Assembly (NCBI GenBank): GCA_002307185.1
Contig: DBTT01000050.1
Coordinates: 1-63,488 of the forward strand
DNA: 63,488 nucleotides
Origin: Bacteroidales bacterium UBA1309
GTDB lineage: Bacteria; Bacteroidota; Bacteroidia; Bacteroidales; Dysgonomonadaceae
Reading direction: 5' to 3'
Numbering within the stretch: position 1 is the first letter of the stretch; every line of letters begins with the position of its first letter. Below, piece after piece: positions 34,804 through 43,884 of this stretch. Made by a program: the position numbers and the translations under genes. The notes under the pieces are model-generated. The model did not search any database. It saw only the letters and a list, made by a program, of their open reading frames with translations, and was not told the DNA's origin.

Positions 34804-36756
34804 TTAATTAGCTCCTGCACGAGATTTCATTTTCTCATATTCAGAAGAAAGTTCTTCCCAACTTTCCATGGTCTGTTCCAATTGTTTGTTCAGTTCGCCG
34901 TGTTTTTGGAACAGGCTTACCTCGGAGGCATGTTCGGGCTGGCTTAATATTTTCTCCAATTGGGCTATATCTTTTTCCAATTGCTCAATTTGATTCTCTT
35001 TTTCGGAAACTTGTTTTTCCATTTTTTTGAGTACCCTTGCCTGTTCTTTCCTTTCTTCGTAAGACAAGTTCGAGATCGTATCCGGCTCTGCCTTCAACTG
35101 CTCCGAGTAAGTTGGAACTTTCTTTTGTGAGTCTAATTCACGCAAGTTGTCCATTTGTTTTGAACGGAGAAACTCGTAGATGCCCCCCAAGTGTTCCTTT
35201 ACCTTTCCGTCCGCGAATTCGTAGGTTTTTTCGACCAAGCCGTCCAAGAATTCACGGTCGTGCGAAACAACAATCACCGTGCCGTCGAAATCCCGGATCG
35301 CATCTTTCAGCACGTCTTTGCTGCGCATATCAAGGTGGTTGGTAGGCTCATCGAGAATCAACAAATTTACCGGTTCGAGCAGCAAACGGATCATGGCGAG
35401 GCGACTTCTTTCACCACCCGAGAGTACCTTCACCTTTTTGTCGGAAGCTTCTCCTCCAAACATGAATCCCCCCAGAATATCCCGGATCCGTGTTCGGATA
35501 TCCCCTGTTGCCACATAGTCTATGGTGTCGAACACCGTCTTGTTTTCATCGAGCAGTTGTGCTTGATTTTGGGCAAAATATCCTATTTTTATATTGTGTC
35601 CAAGTTCCAATTTGCCATCAAAAGGAATTTCGCCCATGATACATTTCACGAAAGTAGATTTCCCTTCGCCGTTTTTACCGACAAAGGCAACCTTCTCGCC
35701 ACGCTTGATGGTCATTTCCACATCCGAAAACACGGTCTGCGAGCCGTACGTCTTTTTCAAGCCTTCAGCAATGATGGGGTAGGAGCCCGAACGAGGTGCG
35801 GGAGGAAACTTCAAGCGCAAGCTGGAATTGTCCTCTTCGTCCACTTCCAAGCGTTCCAGTTTGTCCAATTGCTTGATTCGCGACTGCACCTGAACCGATT
35901 TCGTAGCTTTGTAGCGGAAACGTTCGATGAAATCTTCGGTTTGCTGTATCTGCTTCTGCTGGTTTTCGTAAGCGCGAATCTGCTGTTCTCGCCTTTCTTT
36001 CCGCAATTCCACATATTTTGAGTAATGAACTCGGTAGTCGTAAACCCGTCCCAGAGTGATTTCTATGGTTCGTTGTGTGACGGCATCCAGGAAAGCCCTG
36101 TCGTGAGAGACCAGAATAACTGTTTTGGCCTTCGTAGCTAAGAAATTCTCGAGCCACTGGATCGATTCAATATCCAAGTGGTTCGTGGGTTCATCCAACA
36201 GCAACACGTCCGGGCGTTGAAGCAGCAATTTGGCCAATTCTATGCGCATACGCCAGCCTCCGCTGAATTCCTTTGTCGGTCGTTCAAAGTCGTTTCTCTT
36301 GAAGCCTAGGCCCATCAGTGTCTTTTCCACTTCCGCCTGAAAATTGCCAGCTCCCGACATCATAAATTCTTCATTTAATGTTGTCGATCGCTCGATCAAG
36401 TCGGAATAAGCATCCGATTCGTAATCTGTGCGTTCGGCCAGTTGCAGATTTACAGAGTCAAGCTCTTTTTCGAGTTGCTGGATACGGCTGAAAGCCAATG
36501 ATGCTTCTTCCACAACTGTGTTTCCATCCACCAACTGCATGTGCTGCGGTAAATATCCAATAGTAATGTCTTTGGGTGAAATAACTTGGCCGCTTGTCGG
36601 CGCTTGTTTTCCAGCAAAAATTTTCAGCATGGTGGATTTTCCTGCTCCATTTTTGCCGACTAATGCAATTCGGTCCTTTTTGTTAACAACAAAAGAAATA
36701 TCATTTAAGAGAGTGAAGCCTCCAAATTCAACGGTTAATCCTTCAATAGAGATCAC
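34804..36756 (-). CDS. ABC-F family ATPase (Uup/EttA type)
   Basis: A cytoplasmic protein of 650 residues with two ATP-binding cassettes and no membrane segments. Cassette 1 has Walker A GKNGAGKST (about 35-43), signature FSGGWRMR and Walker B LLLDEPTNHLD. Cassette 2 has GKNGEGKST, LSGGERSR and LILDEPTNHLD. A charged linker of the ABC-F type separates them, and a C-terminal coiled coil (about 560-645) follows. ABC-F proteins act on ribosomes in translation or antibiotic protection; this one looks like the housekeeping Uup/YdiF-like type. The start is a GTG at 36756, supported by a TACTTTTG box at 36788-36781. Confidence 0.93.
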   Translation of the reverse strand: MISIEGLTVEFGGFTLLNDISFVVNKKDRIALVGKNGAGKSTMLKIFAGKQAPTSGQVISPKDITIGYLPQHMQLVDGNTVVEEASLAFSRIQQLEKELDSVNLQLAERTDYESDAYSDLIERSTTLNEEFMMSGAGNFQAEVEKTLMGLGFKRNDFERPTKEFSGGWRMRIELAKLLLQRPDVLLLDEPTNHLDIESIQWLENFLATKAKTVILVSHDRAFLDAVTQRTIEITLGRVYDYRVHYSKYVELRKERREQQIRAYENQQKQIQQTEDFIERFRYKATKSVQVQSRIKQLDKLERLEVDEEDNSSLRLKFPPAPRSGSYPIIAEGLKKTYGSQTVFSDVEMTIKRGEKVAFVGKNGEGKSTFVKCIMGEIPFDGKLELGHNIKIGYFAQNQAQLLDENKTVFDTIDYVATGDIRTRIRDILGGFMFGGEASDKKVKVLSGGERSRLAMIRLLLEPVNLLILDEPTNHLDMRSKDVLKDAIRDFDGTVIVVSHDREFLDGLVEKTYEFADGKVKEHLGGIYEFLRSKQMDNLRELDSQKKVPTYSEQLKAEPDTISNLSYEERKEQARVLKKMEKQVSEKENQIEQLEKDIAQLEKILSQPEHASEVSLFQKHGELNKQLEQTMESWEELSSEYEKMKSRAGAN

Positions 36757-36780
36757 AACGAGTCATGTTTTAATTTGACA

Positions 36781-36788
36781 CAAAAGTA
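36781..36788 (-). promoter_or_regulatory. Predicted -7 promoter box for the ABC-F gene
   Basis: Minus-strand TACTTTTG, 24 bases ahead of the GTG start at 36756. Confidence 0.55.
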
Positions 36789-37042
36789 GCTATATTTTGA
36801 TGAAATAAAGAATTGGCTTAATTCTTACCGAAAATTAGTGTGGTTCAGTGTTTCTATGATTTAAAATGTTATATTATTCCTACGTTTTTGTAATGTTAAG
36901 TTGGTGCATGTTACATTTCTGTAGCTTTTTGATTGACGATTTAAATGCTTATAGGCCTGAAAACAAACTGAATAATTTTTTGGCATGCTAATTGATGTAA
37001 AAAGGTAGTTGTTTGTCATAAGAAATTTATAAATATCATAGT

Positions 37043-37282
37043 ATGTCTCAGAGTCATGCTCACAGTTTTTTTAAAGATTTGGACACAAATAGCGCTCTTC
37101 GTAAAAAATGCTTTTCATGCAGGACGAAAGCCGATTTGTTTGCCTCGCTGAAAGAGAGTGGGTTTGATTTCACGCAAGAGGAGTTTGAACAAGAGGTCAT
37201 TTTACAACTTTTCAAGTGTCAAACTGAAGAGCAATTTGACAATGTAAGGCAAAAGGAGCTATGGTTCAAGATGTATGGGTGA
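37043..37282 (+). CDS. Nif11-like leader-domain peptide, orphan
   Basis: A 79-residue protein. Residues 8-52 (SFFKDLDTNSALRKKCFSC, then LKESGFDFTQEEF) follow the Nif11 N-terminal pattern: a short helix, a conserved Leu-Arg/Lys pair, then Gly-Phe/Tyr-Asp-Phe-Thr before an acidic helix. In other bacteria this domain is the leader of ribosomally made, modified peptides, and is cleaved after a GG or GA site. Here there is no such site and only a short tail ending LWFKMYG, with Cys23, Cys26 and Cys59. No lanthionine, cyclodehydratase or export gene lies nearby. Function unknown. Confidence 0.7.
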   Translation: MSQSHAHSFFKDLDTNSALRKKCFSCRTKADLFASLKESGFDFTQEEFEQEVILQLFKCQTEEQFDNVRQKELWFKMYG

Positions 37283-37317
37283 GAAGATGTAAGTAAATGC
37301 TTTCATTTTCGAGTTGA

Positions 37318-37713
37318 ATGCAAAATGTGTTTGGGATGCCGGATGCAATTAATAAAATAGAGGACAGTATGGAAAAAGCAAAAGTGGAAATGCCCGATGA
37401 TGTTATCATCACAGAGATCGAAAAAATCCGATTTCTTATTCAAGATGCAACAGGACTCGACATCATGTATGCTTATGAAAATCTTGTTTTTGCAGAACAT
37501 GGCATTTACCTCATTGAAGTAAATATCGAAAACAAAGACAAATTGAATTGTTACTTCAATGTTGATTTTGAGGCAAGCAAGCGTCTGTTGTTTCTTGAAA
37601 AGTTGATGCGTACAGCATCGTTAAATGGAATGGTCATAGTGAACAAAGGTACGTTCGAAATGAAGCAAAATGCAGATGGACAGACTTTTTCATTAAGTTT
37701 CTTTGATGCCTAG
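37318..37713 (+). CDS. Hypothetical protein downstream of the Nif11-like gene
   Basis: A 131-residue soluble protein with mixed alpha/beta character and no signal peptide or membrane segment. The visible pattern is an N-terminal helix (INKIEDSMEKAKVEM), a helix around IEKIRFLIQDATG, then strands (YENLVFAEHGIYLIEVNI and GQTFSLSFFDA). It follows the Nif11-like gene by 35 bases in the same direction and is probably co-transcribed. An in-frame Met six residues in is an alternative start. I recognise no family. Confidence 0.65.
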   Translation: MQNVFGMPDAINKIEDSMEKAKVEMPDDVIITEIEKIRFLIQDATGLDIMYAYENLVFAEHGIYLIEVNIENKDKLNCYFNVDFEASKRLLFLEKLMRTASLNGMVIVNKGTFEMKQNADGQTFSLSFFDA

Positions 37714-38109
37714 ATGCCATTGGCGTGTAGCATTCTCCAATAACTTTATTTATTATTCTTATTGATAAGAATTATTGTCAAAAAATCGTCGTTTAGTATT
37801 TGTGTGTGAATGGGAGAGCATTGGAGCGATGCTAATTTCTAAACTCAAAGTGCGAAGTAGTTCGGGAGAATCGTCGCATTCTTGACAGCTCGCCAATGCT
37901 TAATCCTATTCTTAATATTATTTTCACCGCCTAATTTCTGAAATATAGGATTCTCCTTTCTATATTCGTATTTTTTTATTTTCCCAACCCGCTTTTTTGT
38001 TAAAAATTAGATAGAATAAAACCATTTCTATGACTCGGTGCATGTGATAGAAATAGATTTTTATTATTATCTTTGCCACAATTTTTAATTAGGGTAGAAA
38101 GCTGATAAA
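37714..38109. other. 396-base intergenic region ahead of ileS
   Basis: No ORF. It is A+T-rich near ileS. The only recognised element is the TATCTTTG promoter box at 38068-38075. I see no T-box-like leader. Confidence 0.6.
38068..38075 (+). promoter_or_regulatory. Predicted -7 promoter box for ileS
   Basis: TATCTTTG followed by CCAC fits TAnnTTTG and lies 34 bases ahead of the ileS ATG. A -33 TTTG is not clear. Confidence 0.6.
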
Positions 38110-41100
38110 ATGAACAAGTTTCCCGAATACAACGGAATAGATTTTTCGCAAGTAAACAAAGAAATATTGGAAAAATGGGATCAAAAACAAGTGTTCCATA
38201 AGAGTTTAGAGATACGTGAAGGTGCGCCAACATTCGTTTTCTACGAAGGTCCTCCTTCCGCAAACGGGATGCCCGGCATTCACCACGTGATTTCCCGCTC
38301 TATCAAAGATATTTTCTGCCGTTACAAGACGATGAAAGGCTATCTGGTCAACCGGAAAGCTGGCTGGGATACGCACGGGCTTCCGGTGGAACTTGGCGTC
38401 GAAAAATCACTCGGGATTACCAAAGAAGACATTGGCAAAAAAATCTCTGTTGCCGAATACAACGATGCTTGCCGTCGGGAAGTGATGAAATATACCCGTG
38501 AATGGGAAGATTTGACCCGCAAAATGGGATATTGGGTAGATATGAAAGACCCATATGTCACCTACGACAACCGCTATATCGAAACTTTGTGGTACTTGTT
38601 GAAAGCCCTTTACGAAAAGGGTTTTCTTTACAAAGGATACACCATCCAGCCTTATTCTCCGGCTGCCGGAACAGGATTGAGCTCACACGAGTTGAATCAG
38701 CCGGGTTGCTACCGCGATGAAAAGGATACGACCGTAACGGCTCAATTTAAGATTAAGAAACCAAAGCCCGAAATGGAAGGTTTTGGTACTGCATATTTTT
38801 TGGCTTGGACTACAACACCCTGGACCCTGCCTTCAAACACGGCTTTGTGCGTTGGTCCAAATATCACTTACGTGGCGGTTCGCTCTTTTAACCCTTATAC
38901 GGGTGAGAAGTTGACGGCTGTCGTAGCCAAGGATTTGGTACATTCTCTCTTTAATCCAAAGGCCGCTGAGGTAAAATTGGAAGACTACAAACCTGGCGAC
39001 AAACTTATTCCTTTCGAGGTGCTTGATACCACTTGGAAAGGTTCTGAATTGGCTGGAATCGAATACGAGCAGCTCCTTCCGTTTATGAATCCAGGCGAAG
39101 GCGCTTTCCGTATTATCACGGGCGATTTTGTCACCACCGAAGACGGTACCGGAATCGTGCACATCGCCCCAACCTTTGGTGCGGATGATGCTAGGGTGGC
39201 AAAGCAACACGGAGTGCCAGCCATGTTGCTGAAAGACAAAGATGGCAACATCCGCCCGATGGTGGACATGACCGGAAAGTATTACAAGATTGAAGACATC
39301 GATCAAGGCTTTTTGAAAGAGAACGTCTATGTGGATGCCTATCAGGCTTATGCTGGCAGGTATGTGAAAAATCAGTACGATAATTCGCTTCCGGAAGATG
39401 CTACAACCTTGGACATTGACCTTTGTGTGGCCCTCAAACAAGACAACAAAGCGTTTCGCATCGAAAAATACGTGCACAGCTATCCGCATTGCTGGCGCAC
39501 AGACAAACCGGTGCTCTACTATCCGCTTGATAGCTGGTTCATCCGCACGACTGCTGTGCGTGACCGCTTGATAGAGCTGAATGACACCATCAATTGGAAG
39601 CCTCAATCCACAGGTACGGGACGTTTCGGGAAATGGCTCGAAAACCTGCAAGATTGGAACTTGAGCCGTAGTCGTTATTGGGGAACGCCGCTCCCTATCT
39701 GGCGTTCAGAAGATGGAAAAGAAGAAAAGTGCATTGGTTCGGTGAAAGAACTGTATGCAGAAATAGAAAAATCAATAGCTGCCGGATTTATGGAAAAATT
39801 CCCTTGGGAAGGATTCGAAATCGGCAATTTAGATAAAGTAAACTACGAAAAACTGGATTTGCACCGTCCATATGTGGACGACATTATTTTAGTGGCTGAC
39901 TCAGGCAAACCAATGAAACGGGAAACCGACCTGATTGACGTTTGGTTCGATTCGGGAGCCATGCCGTTTGCCCAAGTGTTTTATCCAAATATTTCAGAAG
40001 AAGATTTTCAACGGGTTTATCCGGCCGACTTCATTTGTGAAGGGGTGGACCAGACTCGTGGTTGGTTTTTCACGCTTCACGCTCTTTCCACCATGGTGAA
40101 AGACAGTGTGGCATTTAAAAACGTGGTTTCGAACGGCCTTGTGCTCGACAAAAACGGCAACAAAATGTCCAAGCGTTTGGGAAATGCCGTCGATCCATTT
40201 TCAACCATTGACAAACATGGTTCCGACCCTTTGCGTTGGTACATGATAACGAATGCATCGCCTTGGGACAATTTGAAATTTGATGAGGAAGGAATAGAAG
40301 AGGTGCGCCGCAAATTCTTCGGAACGCTTTACAACACGTATTCGTTCTTTGCGCTATATGCGAATGTGGATGGATTCACAGGACAAGAGGAACAAGTGCC
40401 CTACGCTGAGCGTCCAGAAATTGACCGTTGGATTATTTCCCTGCTCCATTCGTTGGTAGCCGATGTGGACACATTTTATGGTACGTACGAGCCAAGCCGT
40501 GCCGGACGCGCTATTTCTGACTTCGTCAACGACCATTTGAGTAACTGGTATGTTCGCTTGAACCGGAAACGTTTCTGGGGTGGAGGAATCACAAAAGACA
40601 AGTTGTCGGCATATCAGACCTTGTACGCTTGTCTTGAAACTGTCGCTCGATTGATGTCGCCGATCGCTCCTTTCTATTCTGACAAATTGTATTCCGATTT
40701 GACTGGAAATAAAGATATTTCGGTTCACTTGGTGGATTTTCCTGTAAGTGATAATTCTGTTGTGGACAAAGCTTTGGAAGAACAGATGTTGCTCGCACAA
40801 AGCATTTCATCCATGGTATTGGCTTTGCGCCGGAAGGTGAACATCAAGGTTCGCCAGCCGTTAACCCAAATCATGATGCCAACGGTGGATGCGCATCAAC
40901 GAGAGGCTATTGAAGCGGTGAAATCACTGATTTTGGGCGAAGTAAATGTGAAAGACCTACAGTTTGTGGATAATGCTGCCGGGATTTTAGTGAAACGCGT
41001 CAAGCCTGACTTCAAAAAATTAGGCCCTAAATACGGAAAAATCATGAAGCAATTAGCAGCTGCTGTGCAAACAATGACGCAGGAGCAAATTGCAGAACTG

Positions 41101-41508
41101 GAAACTTCCGGCGTATTCGCCTTCGATGTGGCTGGTGAGCAAGCTGTGGTGGAACTTTCCGACGTGGAGATTATCTCCGAAGACATTCCCGGATGGTTGG
41201 TGGCCAACGAAGGCCGTTTGACGGTTGCTTTGGACATCACCGTGACCGATGCTCTCCGAAAAGAAGGTACAGCTCGCGAATTGGTGAACCGCATCCAAAA
41301 TATACGGAAGTCATCGGGCTTTGATATCACCGACAAAATCAATGTAGTTATGACTGATGTGCCACAAGTGAAAGAAGCATTCGCCGAATATCAAAATTAT
41401 ATTGCTTCGCAAGTGCTTGCGGACAATATTTCACTGGCCGATAACGTTGTTGGCACAGAGGTTGACATGGAAGAATATGTTATACACATAGATATAGAGA
41501 AAGCATAA
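38110..41508 (+). CDS. ileS: Isoleucyl-tRNA synthetase
   Basis: A class I aminoacyl-tRNA synthetase charging tRNA-Ile. It is 1132 residues, longer than the roughly 940 of the E. coli type and closer to the eukaryote-like (type 2) enzymes. The first ATP-binding motif reads PPSANGMPGIHH, so the classical HIGH is GIHH at 56-59. The KMSKR loop is intact at 685-689. The editing (CP1) domain lies between, with TTTPWTLPSNTALCVGP. The anticodon-binding domain follows, then a C-terminal extension without the Cys-rich zinc site of the E. coli enzyme. First gene of a conserved Bacteroidales cluster. Confidence 0.97.
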   Translation: MNKFPEYNGIDFSQVNKEILEKWDQKQVFHKSLEIREGAPTFVFYEGPPSANGMPGIHHVISRSIKDIFCRYKTMKGYLVNRKAGWDTHGLPVELGVEKSLGITKEDIGKKISVAEYNDACRREVMKYTREWEDLTRKMGYWVDMKDPYVTYDNRYIETLWYLLKALYEKGFLYKGYTIQPYSPAAGTGLSSHELNQPGCYRDEKDTTVTAQFKIKKPKPEMEGFGTAYFLAWTTTPWTLPSNTALCVGPNITYVAVRSFNPYTGEKLTAVVAKDLVHSLFNPKAAEVKLEDYKPGDKLIPFEVLDTTWKGSELAGIEYEQLLPFMNPGEGAFRIITGDFVTTEDGTGIVHIAPTFGADDARVAKQHGVPAMLLKDKDGNIRPMVDMTGKYYKIEDIDQGFLKENVYVDAYQAYAGRYVKNQYDNSLPEDATTLDIDLCVALKQDNKAFRIEKYVHSYPHCWRTDKPVLYYPLDSWFIRTTAVRDRLIELNDTINWKPQSTGTGRFGKWLENLQDWNLSRSRYWGTPLPIWRSEDGKEEKCIGSVKELYAEIEKSIAAGFMEKFPWEGFEIGNLDKVNYEKLDLHRPYVDDIILVADSGKPMKRETDLIDVWFDSGAMPFAQVFYPNISEEDFQRVYPADFICEGVDQTRGWFFTLHALSTMVKDSVAFKNVVSNGLVLDKNGNKMSKRLGNAVDPFSTIDKHGSDPLRWYMITNASPWDNLKFDEEGIEEVRRKFFGTLYNTYSFFALYANVDGFTGQEEQVPYAERPEIDRWIISLLHSLVADVDTFYGTYEPSRAGRAISDFVNDHLSNWYVRLNRKRFWGGGITKDKLSAYQTLYACLETVARLMSPIAPFYSDKLYSDLTGNKDISVHLVDFPVSDNSVVDKALEEQMLLAQSISSMVLALRRKVNIKVRQPLTQIMMPTVDAHQREAIEAVKSLILGEVNVKDLQFVDNAAGILVKRVKPDFKKLGPKYGKIMKQLAAAVQTMTQEQIAELETSGVFAFDVAGEQAVVELSDVEIISEDIPGWLVANEGRLTVALDITVTDALRKEGTARELVNRIQNIRKSSGFDITDKINVVMTDVPQVKEAFAEYQNYIASQVLADNISLADNVVGTEVDMEEYVIHIDIEKA

Positions 41509-41540
41509 AGATGATTATGAACCCTTTAAACTGAACGATT

Positions 41541-41921
41541 ATGAGTGAAAAGACAAGATACTCCGACACAGAACTGGAAGAATTTCGCAAAATTATTCTT
41601 GAAAAGCTGGATATGGCAAGGCAAGAATATGATTTGTGGAAAGCTGTCATAATGAATTCGGATGGTAATGATGTGACCGATACTTCACCAACATTCAAGG
41701 TGTTAGAAGAAGGTGCTTCTACTTTGTCAAAAGAAGAAGCCGCTCGTCTGGCTCAACGGCAAATGAAATTTATTCAGAATTTGCAATCAGCATTAATTCG
41801 AATTGAAAATAAAACCTACGGAGTTTGCCGTGAAACGGGCAAATTGATTCCGAAAGAAAGACTGCGTGCTGTACCTCATGCCACTTTGAGCATCGAAGCA
41901 AAACAAAGCGGAGTGAAATAA
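41541..41921 (+). CDS. DksA/TraR-like protein lacking most zinc-finger cysteines
   Basis: A 126-residue RNA polymerase secondary-channel type protein. A coiled coil runs from about 5 to 90 and the C-terminal globular part follows the DksA pattern (YGVCRETGKLIPKERLRAVPH). Of the four zinc ligands of E. coli DksA only Cys96 remains; the other positions are Thr, Ser and Ala. The coiled-coil tip (GNDVTDTSPTF) lacks the canonical DxxA. It may still regulate transcription, possibly without zinc. It sits 32 bases after ileS and is probably co-transcribed. Confidence 0.88.
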   Translation: MSEKTRYSDTELEEFRKIILEKLDMARQEYDLWKAVIMNSDGNDVTDTSPTFKVLEEGASTLSKEEAARLAQRQMKFIQNLQSALIRIENKTYGVCRETGKLIPKERLRAVPHATLSIEAKQSGVK

Positions 41922-42014
41922 GGATCTTTGGTTTGATATATTAAATAAGGTTGCAGTTTTGCCTATTTGCTACAAAAATAGGTGAGATTATACTTTTATG
42001 GCTAAAATTTTCAT

Positions 42015-42647
42015 ATGAAAATCAATAAAAAATACGTCACGGCTTTTGTTGTTTTGTCTCTTGTCATCCTCTTTGACCAAGCTGTCAAAATTTGGGTGAA
42101 AACTCACATGGCACTTTACGATTCCTATGAAATAGCCAGTTGGTTCAAAATCTATTTTGTCGAAAACAATGGAATGGCTTTTGGCATTGAAGTGATCGGT
42201 AAGCTCTTTCTCACGCTTTTTCGTATCGTAGCTGTTGTTTTCGGATTTTATTACATCAATAAACTATTAAAAGCAGAGACTAAGGCAGGCTACATTGCGT
42301 GTGTCTCGTTGATTTTGGCTGGGGCATTGGGTAATATCATTGATAGCGTTTTCTATGGAGTATTTTTCAGTGAAAGCTATCAGGGATATGTTGCATCCTT
42401 TGTGCCAATGGGGCAAGGGTATGCTGGTTGGTTGCACGGGAAAGTGGTTGATATGCTTTATTTTCCATTGATAGAGGGTAGTTATCCAGATTGGTTTCCG
42501 TTTGTAGGAGGCAATAAATTTATATTTTTCAGCCCCATATTCAACATAGCGGATTCTGCCATTTCGGTTGGTATATTTATCCTTTTAATTTTTTATAGAA
42601 AAACGTTGTCCGAATCTCTTCAGAAAACGAATGTGGATGAATTATAA
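42015..42647 (+). CDS. lspA: Lipoprotein signal peptidase (signal peptidase II)
   Basis: An inner-membrane aspartyl protease that removes signal peptides from lipidated prolipoproteins. It is 210 residues with four membrane helices. Diagnostic motifs are FDQAVK (residues 20-25), NNGMAFG (51-57), the first catalytic Asp110 in GNIID and the second, Asp180, in FNIADS. An insertion of about 40 residues between the two Asp motifs (about 118-165) makes it longer than the E. coli enzyme; I recall this from Bacteroidales homologues. It overlaps the DUF4296 lipoprotein gene by 17 bases. Confidence 0.95.
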   Translation: MKINKKYVTAFVVLSLVILFDQAVKIWVKTHMALYDSYEIASWFKIYFVENNGMAFGIEVIGKLFLTLFRIVAVVFGFYYINKLLKAETKAGYIACVSLILAGALGNIIDSVFYGVFFSESYQGYVASFVPMGQGYAGWLHGKVVDMLYFPLIEGSYPDWFPFVGGNKFIFFSPIFNIADSAISVGIFILLIFYRKTLSESLQKTNVDEL

Positions 42648-43461
42648 GCTCAAAACATTTTTTAGCTGTCTGTTGTGCACCATCCTATTATTTTCCTGCA
42701 CATACAGGCCCAAGGGTGTGGTTTCTCGACAAAAAATGGAAGAAGCTCTCTATGATGTTTATCTAGCACAAGCTCTTATTCAAAGTCCCCGGTACGCCTT
42801 ACAAGAGTCAAAAGATTCTTTGTTATTGGGTGTGTTGGCCAAACATCAAATCACTCAGGCCGAATTTGACTCATCCATCGTGTGGTATTCCACTCAAGGA
42901 GAAATCTATTTTAAGATTAACGATCGTGTCTCGAAACGCTTGAAGGATTTCCAAAGCGAAGTTTCAATAGACGAAAACTCTGATCTGAAATTGAGAAAAA
43001 AATACGACGGATTTACGCTACCACCTTCCGTTTTGTTGGGTGTCCGTGGCTCTGCTTTCGCTTTTGGATTTGAAATAGATTCATTAAAATTTAGACAAAT
43101 AGATACCACTTCTTTTGATTTCAATTTCAAAACATTGGGAATTACCCCTAAGTCAAAATCTTATGCAACAGTGCGTTTCGAATACAAGGATACGACCGTG
43201 ACCATAACAACAATATTAAATCAAAATTCCTACTATTCATTAAAAAAACCAGTAAAAGTCAGGCATAAATTGAAAAAGATTTCCGGATATATTTATGTGG
43301 ATAATCCGTTGATGGTTTTGCCTCCTGTTTATGTTTACAACTTGAATTACAAGAAAATTGTTCCCAAACCGAAACCAAAAGCAACAACAGAGAAGAAGGG
43401 TAGGGGCGAAATTATGAAGCCTCGGCGTAAAGAATTGATAGAAAAAGATGTGGAAAAATAA
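42631..43461 (+). CDS. DUF4296-domain lipoprotein
   Basis: A 276-residue lipoprotein with lipobox LLFSC (Cys23). The N-terminal DUF4296 domain spans about 30-115, with the characteristic MEEALYDVYLAQALIQSPR and the ITQAEFDSSIVWYS helix. A beta-rich central part and a basic, Pro/Lys-rich tail (PKPKPKATTEKKGRGEIMKP) follow. It is translationally coupled to lspA by a 17-base overlap; a second Met two codons later is an alternative start. The gene is the usual neighbour of lspA in Bacteroidales and is itself an LspA substrate by its lipobox. Function unknown. Confidence 0.88.
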   Translation: MWMNYKLKTFFSCLLCTILLFSCTYRPKGVVSRQKMEEALYDVYLAQALIQSPRYALQESKDSLLLGVLAKHQITQAEFDSSIVWYSTQGEIYFKINDRVSKRLKDFQSEVSIDENSDLKLRKKYDGFTLPPSVLLGVRGSAFAFGFEIDSLKFRQIDTTSFDFNFKTLGITPKSKSYATVRFEYKDTTVTITTILNQNSYYSLKKPVKVRHKLKKISGYIYVDNPLMVLPPVYVYNLNYKKIVPKPKPKATTEKKGRGEIMKPRRKELIEKDVEK

Positions 43462-43769
43462 TGAAACGCTATTTTTCTCATTATACTATAATCTATCCTG
43501 CGCTTTTCTTAAAGAATCACATCACGGAATTGGATGAAGAAAACCGCTTGATTTGTTACTATCCATATGAAAATGAAATAAGAAATACTGAATTTTACTC
43601 AGGATTGCTTATTTTTACACCTACAGAAGAAGCTTCAGATTTTTCTTTTATTCATGATTGTTGGAGTAAAAAAGAAATAGATAGGCTGGAGGCATTTATT
43701 AAGATGAATGAAGCTAAACAATCGTTCGATTTGAGTGGAAATAGATTGAAAATATGGCATATACCTTAG
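43461..43769 (+). CDS. Small hypothetical protein coupled to DUF4296 gene
   Basis: A 102-residue soluble protein, no signal peptide. It starts at an ATG that overlaps the DUF4296 stop in a TAATG arrangement, so it is part of the lspA operon. The sequence begins MKRYFSHYTIIYPALFLKNH, carries an acidic middle and ends LSGNRLKIWHIP. No motif is recognised. The conserved coupling suggests that it is a real gene. Confidence 0.75.
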   Translation: MKRYFSHYTIIYPALFLKNHITELDEENRLICYYPYENEIRNTEFYSGLLIFTPTEEASDFSFIHDCWSKKEIDRLEAFIKMNEAKQSFDLSGNRLKIWHIP

Positions 43770-43844
43770 CCTGACGTGTGATGGAAGAGAAATTATTATA
43801 GATTATATTTATTAAATTAATTTTCTCATAGCTAACATTTATTG

Positions 43845-43852
43845 TAATTTTG
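43845..43852 (+). promoter_or_regulatory. Predicted -7 promoter box for trxB
   Basis: TAATTTTG followed by CACT, 32 bases before the trxB ATG. Confidence 0.6.
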
Positions 43853-43884
43853 CACTTAATAAAGCAACAAAAAATATATACCTT

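Noticed and set aside
37714..38109. T-box or similar tRNA-sensing leader before ileS
   Set aside because: No specifier hairpin or T-box consensus is visible, and the predicted promoter leaves only a leader of about 30 bases.
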